From contig DDPL01000064.1 of the NCBI GenBank assembly GCA_002342175.1, forward strand, positions 24,302 through 49,678: a DNA stretch of 25,377 nt. The letters are read 5' to 3'. Of this stretch, positions 23,339 through 25,377 are shown one piece after another. The notes beneath the pieces are model-generated. The model worked only from the letters and a program-made list of their open reading frames with translations, was not told the origin of the DNA and searched no databases. This DNA comes from Legionellales bacterium UBA2469. Lineage in GTDB: Bacteria > Pseudomonadota > Gammaproteobacteria > Legionellales > Legionellaceae. Positions within the stretch are counted from its first letter, which is position 1, and the number at the start of each line of letters is the position of its first letter. Made by a program: the position numbers and the translations under genes.

Positions 23339-23890
23339 ATGAATATGGTCTCGGGTTTGGAAGATGTACAAAATAAAATTATCAATATTAGATCCCAACA
23401 AGTGATTTTGGATGCTGATGTGGCGGAGTTATACGGCGTAGAGACCCGGGATATAAATAAAGCTGTAAAAAATAATCCAGAAAAGTTTCCTCAAAATTAC
23501 ATTATAGTTCTGAGTAAAAAAGAAAAAGACGAACTGGTGGAAAATTTCCACCGGTTCAATTCGCTGAAACATTCTACAGCTTTGCCTAAAGCATTCACTG
23601 AACAAGGGCTTTATATGTTAGCGACAATTTTAAAAAGCTCGAGAGCAACTGAAACAACCATCAATATTATTGATACCTTTACAAAGGTTAGAGAAATTTC
23701 AAGAACAATTAAAGCCATTCCCAACACCCCTCAGAGCTCACCGAAATATCAAGAATTGATGCAAAAAACAGGAGAGTTGATTTCTGATTTAGTCGTGCCT
23801 GAGGACTTAGAGACTTCAGAGTCTGAGGCAACAGTTGAAGTCAATCTTGCTCTTGTTAAATTTAAATATACGGTTAAAAAGAAAAAATAG
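23339..23890 (+). CDS. ORF6N-domain protein (phage antirepressor-type)
   Basis: The ORF6N domain (about residues 8-100) is a DNA-binding module found in phage regulators related to KilA-N and Ant. It is visible as IINIRSQQVILDADVAELYGVET (15-37), INKAVKNNPEKFPQNYIIVLSKKEKDEL and the family signature PKAFTEQGLYMLATILKSSRAT followed by IIDTFTKVREI. The last about 70 residues are a Ser/Thr-Glu-rich linker and a lysine-rich end, with no ORF6C domain. At 183 aa it is a stand-alone form common in bacterial genomic islands. The start at 23339 has AAAGGA 8 bases upstream. It lies just after the two small genes and 36 bases before the kinase-like gene. It probably marks prophage-derived DNA; a direct role is unknown. 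Confidence 0.85.
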   Translation: MNMVSGLEDVQNKIINIRSQQVILDADVAELYGVETRDINKAVKNNPEKFPQNYIIVLSKKEKDELVENFHRFNSLKHSTALPKAFTEQGLYMLATILKSSRATETTINIIDTFTKVREISRTIKAIPNTPQSSPKYQELMQKTGELISDLVVPEDLETSESEATVEVNLALVKFKYTVKKKK

Positions 23891-23926
23891 AGTTTTTAAT
23901 TTATTCTCAAATGAAGAGGAATGGTG

Positions 23927-24427
23927 ATGTTAATTATATTTGGTGGATTACCAGGGACTGGTAAAACGACTATCTCAAAAGAAGTTGCCAAGTTTTTAAG
24001 GGCTGTTTATTTAAGAGTAGACACTATTGAACAAACTTTGAAAAATTCAAATTCATTAGTAATTGGCTCAGAGGGGTATTGCGTAAGCTATGCTATTGCA
24101 AAAGAAAACTTAGAATTAGGTTTGGATGTCGTTGCTGACTCGGTAAACTCAATTGTCATTACCCGCGATGATTGGCGAAAAGTTGCAATAGAATCAAACA
24201 AACGTTTTATTGAAATTGAATTAATTTGTTCAGATAAAAAGGAACATCAATATAGAGTAGAAGAAAGAGTGGCAGATATAAATGGCCACAAACTTCCTAG
24301 CTGGAATGATGTTATAAATAGAGAGTATGAGCCTTGGAATTCAAGATCGATGGTTGTTGATACCTCAATATTAAGTGCGAATGAAGCTGCTCAAAAAATT
24401 ATTGATTATATTAAGTTAAAATCATAG
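23927..24427 (+). CDS. P-loop kinase-like protein (AAA_33 type)
   Basis: The 166-aa product is a small P-loop ATPase with Walker A GLPGTGKT (7-14), the phosphotransferase-like LRVDTIEQTL (about 30-39) in place of the usual 'id.Dair', ENLELGLDVVADSV as the second strand/Walker-B-like Asp, and a YRVEERVADINGH lid region (about 107-119) rich in Arg. This matches the AAA_33/zeta-toxin-like and chloramphenicol-phosphotransferase-like kinase group, whose substrates range from small molecules to nucleotides. The substrate here cannot be told. The ATG at 23927 has AAGAGGA at ideal distance. An ATG at 23921 is too close to it. It is in line with ORF6N and likely co-transcribed. Confidence 0.7.
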   Translation: MLIIFGGLPGTGKTTISKEVAKFLRAVYLRVDTIEQTLKNSNSLVIGSEGYCVSYAIAKENLELGLDVVADSVNSIVITRDDWRKVAIESNKRFIEIELICSDKKEHQYRVEERVADINGHKLPSWNDVINREYEPWNSRSMVVDTSILSANEAAQKIIDYIKLKS

Positions 24428-24546
24428 TGCAAAAGGAGCTTAAATTTTTTTACAGTGAGCAAAAGAATGAAGAGAGTGTTTTTTTAGAATCTGTGGTGAT
24501 TTTTTTCAAAAAGCAAATCAGCAAATTACTTCGAATTTGATATAAA
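24428..24546 (+). pseudogene. Remnant of a small gene related to the 58-aa gene
   Basis: The 157 bases between the kinase and hicA hold no intact gene. The segment ends in a 40-base copy of the 3' end of the 58-aa gene (codons QKANQQITSNLI then TAA). Upstream of it, GTGATTTT resembles that gene's own start GTGATTTTA, as though the middle were deleted. A different frame from GTG 24428 is open for 37 codons and could be noise. The 3' copy is clear; the full extent of the remnant is inferred. Confidence 0.45.
24507..24546 (+). repeat. 40-base repeat, copy B (upstream of hicA)
   Basis: This is the decayed counterpart of 23282-23321, with 34 of 40 identical bases. It ends immediately before the hicA promoter-operator, so the duplicated tail lies directly upstream of each of two accessory modules (ORF6N-kinase and HicAB). 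Confidence 0.75.
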
Positions 24547-24549
24547 CAC

Positions 24550-24578
24550 TTGAAATATATACACATAGTGTGTATATT
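24550..24578 (+). promoter_or_regulatory. hicAB promoter with embedded palindromic operator
   Basis: TTGAAA (24550-24555), 17 bases, TATATT (24573-24578) forms a strong promoter. Inside and overlapping it, ATATACAC (24557-24564) and GTGTATAT (24570-24577) form a perfect 8-bp inverted repeat with a 5-base spacer. That is the expected operator for HicB, whose C-terminal ribbon-helix-helix would repress the operon. The predicted transcription start falls on or beside the hicA ATG at 24585, implying a leaderless or nearly leaderless mRNA. Confidence 0.65.
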
Positions 24579-24584
24579 TAAATA

Positions 24585-24782
24585 ATGAAAAGCTCAGAAA
24601 TAATAAAAATAATTATTAAAGATGGTTGGGTTCAATGTCACCAGAAGGGGAGCCATTGTCAATTTAAACATCCTTTAAAAAAGGGACGAGTAACTATTCC
24701 TCATCCTAAAAAAGATTTACCGATTAAGACAGTCATGAGTATATTTAAGCAAGCACAAATTGAGTGGGGGGATAGAAAGTGA
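24585..24782 (+). CDS. hicA: HicA toxin (mRNA interferase)
   Basis: HicA is a small double-stranded RNA-binding fold ribonuclease that cleaves mRNA independently of ribosomes. The 65-aa product is standard: MKSSEIIKIIIKDGW, the catalytic-site motif QKGSHCQFKHP with His24, then GRVTIPHPKKDLPIKTVMSI and a final helix. All expected residues are present, so the toxin looks intact. The ATG matches the family N-terminus. No Shine-Dalgarno is seen. The stop overlaps the hicB GTG (GTGA). The toxin-first order is normal for hicAB. Confidence 0.95.
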   Translation: MKSSEIIKIIIKDGWVQCHQKGSHCQFKHPLKKGRVTIPHPKKDLPIKTVMSIFKQAQIEWGDRK

Positions 24783-25183
24783 GATATCCTGTAGTTATAC
24801 ACAAAGATGATTCAAGTGATTTTGGTGTTACCATTCCTGATATTCCAGGATGTTTCTCCGCAGGAGATACATATGATGATGCTTTAAACAATGCTAGAGA
24901 AGCAATTGAGTGTCATTTAGAAGGTTTGTTATTAGACAACGAATCTTTACCAGTAGCTACATCAATTGAACAGTGGGTTTTAAATGAAGATTTAAAAGAT
25001 GGTGTATGGGCATTAATTGATATTGATTTAACTCAAATTTCAGGCAAGGCCAAAAGAATTAATATCACCATTCCTGAGCGGATTTTAAATTTAATTGACC
25101 TATATACTAAAAGTCACGCACTTAAAAATCGTTCTTCATTTTTAACTGATGCCGCACTTCAATATATTGAGGCCCACAAGTAG
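24779..25183 (+). CDS. hicB: HicB antitoxin
   Basis: HicB binds and neutralises HicA and represses the operon. The 134-aa product has the N-terminal partial RNase H-like domain (MRYPVVIHKDDSSDFGVTIP, IPGCFSAGDTYDDALNNARE, AIECHLEGLL), a linker, and a C-terminal ribbon-helix-helix DNA-binding domain (KRINITIPERILNLIDLYTK, then RSSFLTDAALQYI). This is the long, DNA-binding form of the family. It starts with GTG at 24779, overlapping the hicA stop, so production is coupled. The palindrome before hicA is the likely binding site. Confidence 0.93.
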   Translation: MRYPVVIHKDDSSDFGVTIPDIPGCFSAGDTYDDALNNAREAIECHLEGLLLDNESLPVATSIEQWVLNEDLKDGVWALIDIDLTQISGKAKRINITIPERILNLIDLYTKSHALKNRSSFLTDAALQYIEAHK

Positions 25184-25266
25184 GGCTATTTAGGTAAATA
25201 TTCTAATAACGTCTTGCGCCCCGGAACTTTCGCCCTGATGCAAAATTCACCTTACTCTAATATTGA

Positions 25267-25293
25267 AATTAGCCACGAAGTGTGTGGCTAATT
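25267..25293 (+). terminator. Stem-loop downstream of hicB
   Basis: AATTAGCCAC (25267-25276) and GTGGCTAATT (25284-25293) form a perfect 10-bp stem with a 7-base loop, 84 bases after hicB. There is no clear T-run after it (AGAGAATAC), so it may be an mRNA 3'-end structure or a weak terminator. The rest of 25184-25377 holds a GC-richer patch near 25210-25240 and no gene I can support. Confidence 0.45.
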
Positions 25294-25377
25294 AGAGAAT
25301 ACTATTGAGCTAAATTTAAGATGCATTCATTATAGAGCCCCTATGTGAGTAGATATTAGAAGTTACGCATTGACAAC

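Noticed and set aside
1..25377. CRISPR arrays, tRNA or rRNA genes, riboswitches
   Set aside because: No regularly spaced repeats, cloverleaf or conserved rRNA stretches were seen on reading either strand.

Overview
The window is an AT-rich chromosomal segment from a gammaproteobacterium. Gene order and families point to the order Legionellales (Legionella, Coxiella or Berkiella-like). The evidence is a division/cell-wall cluster in the order murB-ddl-ftsQ-ftsA-ftsZ-lpxC followed by dciA, a long-form DdlA-type ligase, a DUF2845 protein, and large helical proteins of the kind host-associated members encode. The placement is an inference from gene content; there is no rRNA to confirm it.

Layout. 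Positions 1-5562 hold the end of the dcw cluster: the tail of murB, then ddl, ftsQ, ftsA and ftsZ tightly packed on the + strand. lpxC follows with its own candidate promoter and a hairpin terminator over its stop. dciA (DUF721) is convergent. Positions 5881-15524 are an accessory block. It has two tandem paralogous genes for very large (1236 and 1089 aa) proteins of unknown function, separated by a decayed ISAs1-family transposase on the minus strand. Two unrecognised genes of 130 aa (minus) and 369 aa (plus) follow. Positions 15597-17564 carry a fused double-ATPase peptide ABC transporter subunit (YejF/OppDF type) with no permease beside it, and a small DUF2892 membrane protein. A bidirectional hairpin terminator separates these from the minus-strand pepA-holC pair. 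Divergent from pepA are lptF-lptG, the LPS-export permeases, which overlap by ATGA. A secreted DUF2845 protein is convergent with lptG and has a near-consensus Fur box at its start codon.

Positions 22342-25377 are a second accessory island. A non-coding AT-rich stretch leads into two tiny overlapping genes (46 and 58 aa), an ORF6N-domain (phage antirepressor type) gene, a P-loop kinase-like gene and a HicA-HicB toxin-antitoxin operon. A 40-base piece of the 58-aa gene's 3' end recurs in decayed form just upstream of hicAB, so the island was built by duplication and deletion.

Together, the core genes make precursor peptidoglycan (Ddl), run septation (FtsQ/A/Z), commit to lipid A synthesis (LpxC) and export LPS (LptF/G). 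The accessory genes look like host-interaction proteins (the paralog pair; inference only) and a mobile or stability island. The most unusual signals are the paralog family, the non-canonical active-site residues of Ddl, and the tiny coupled gene pair with its duplicated remnant.
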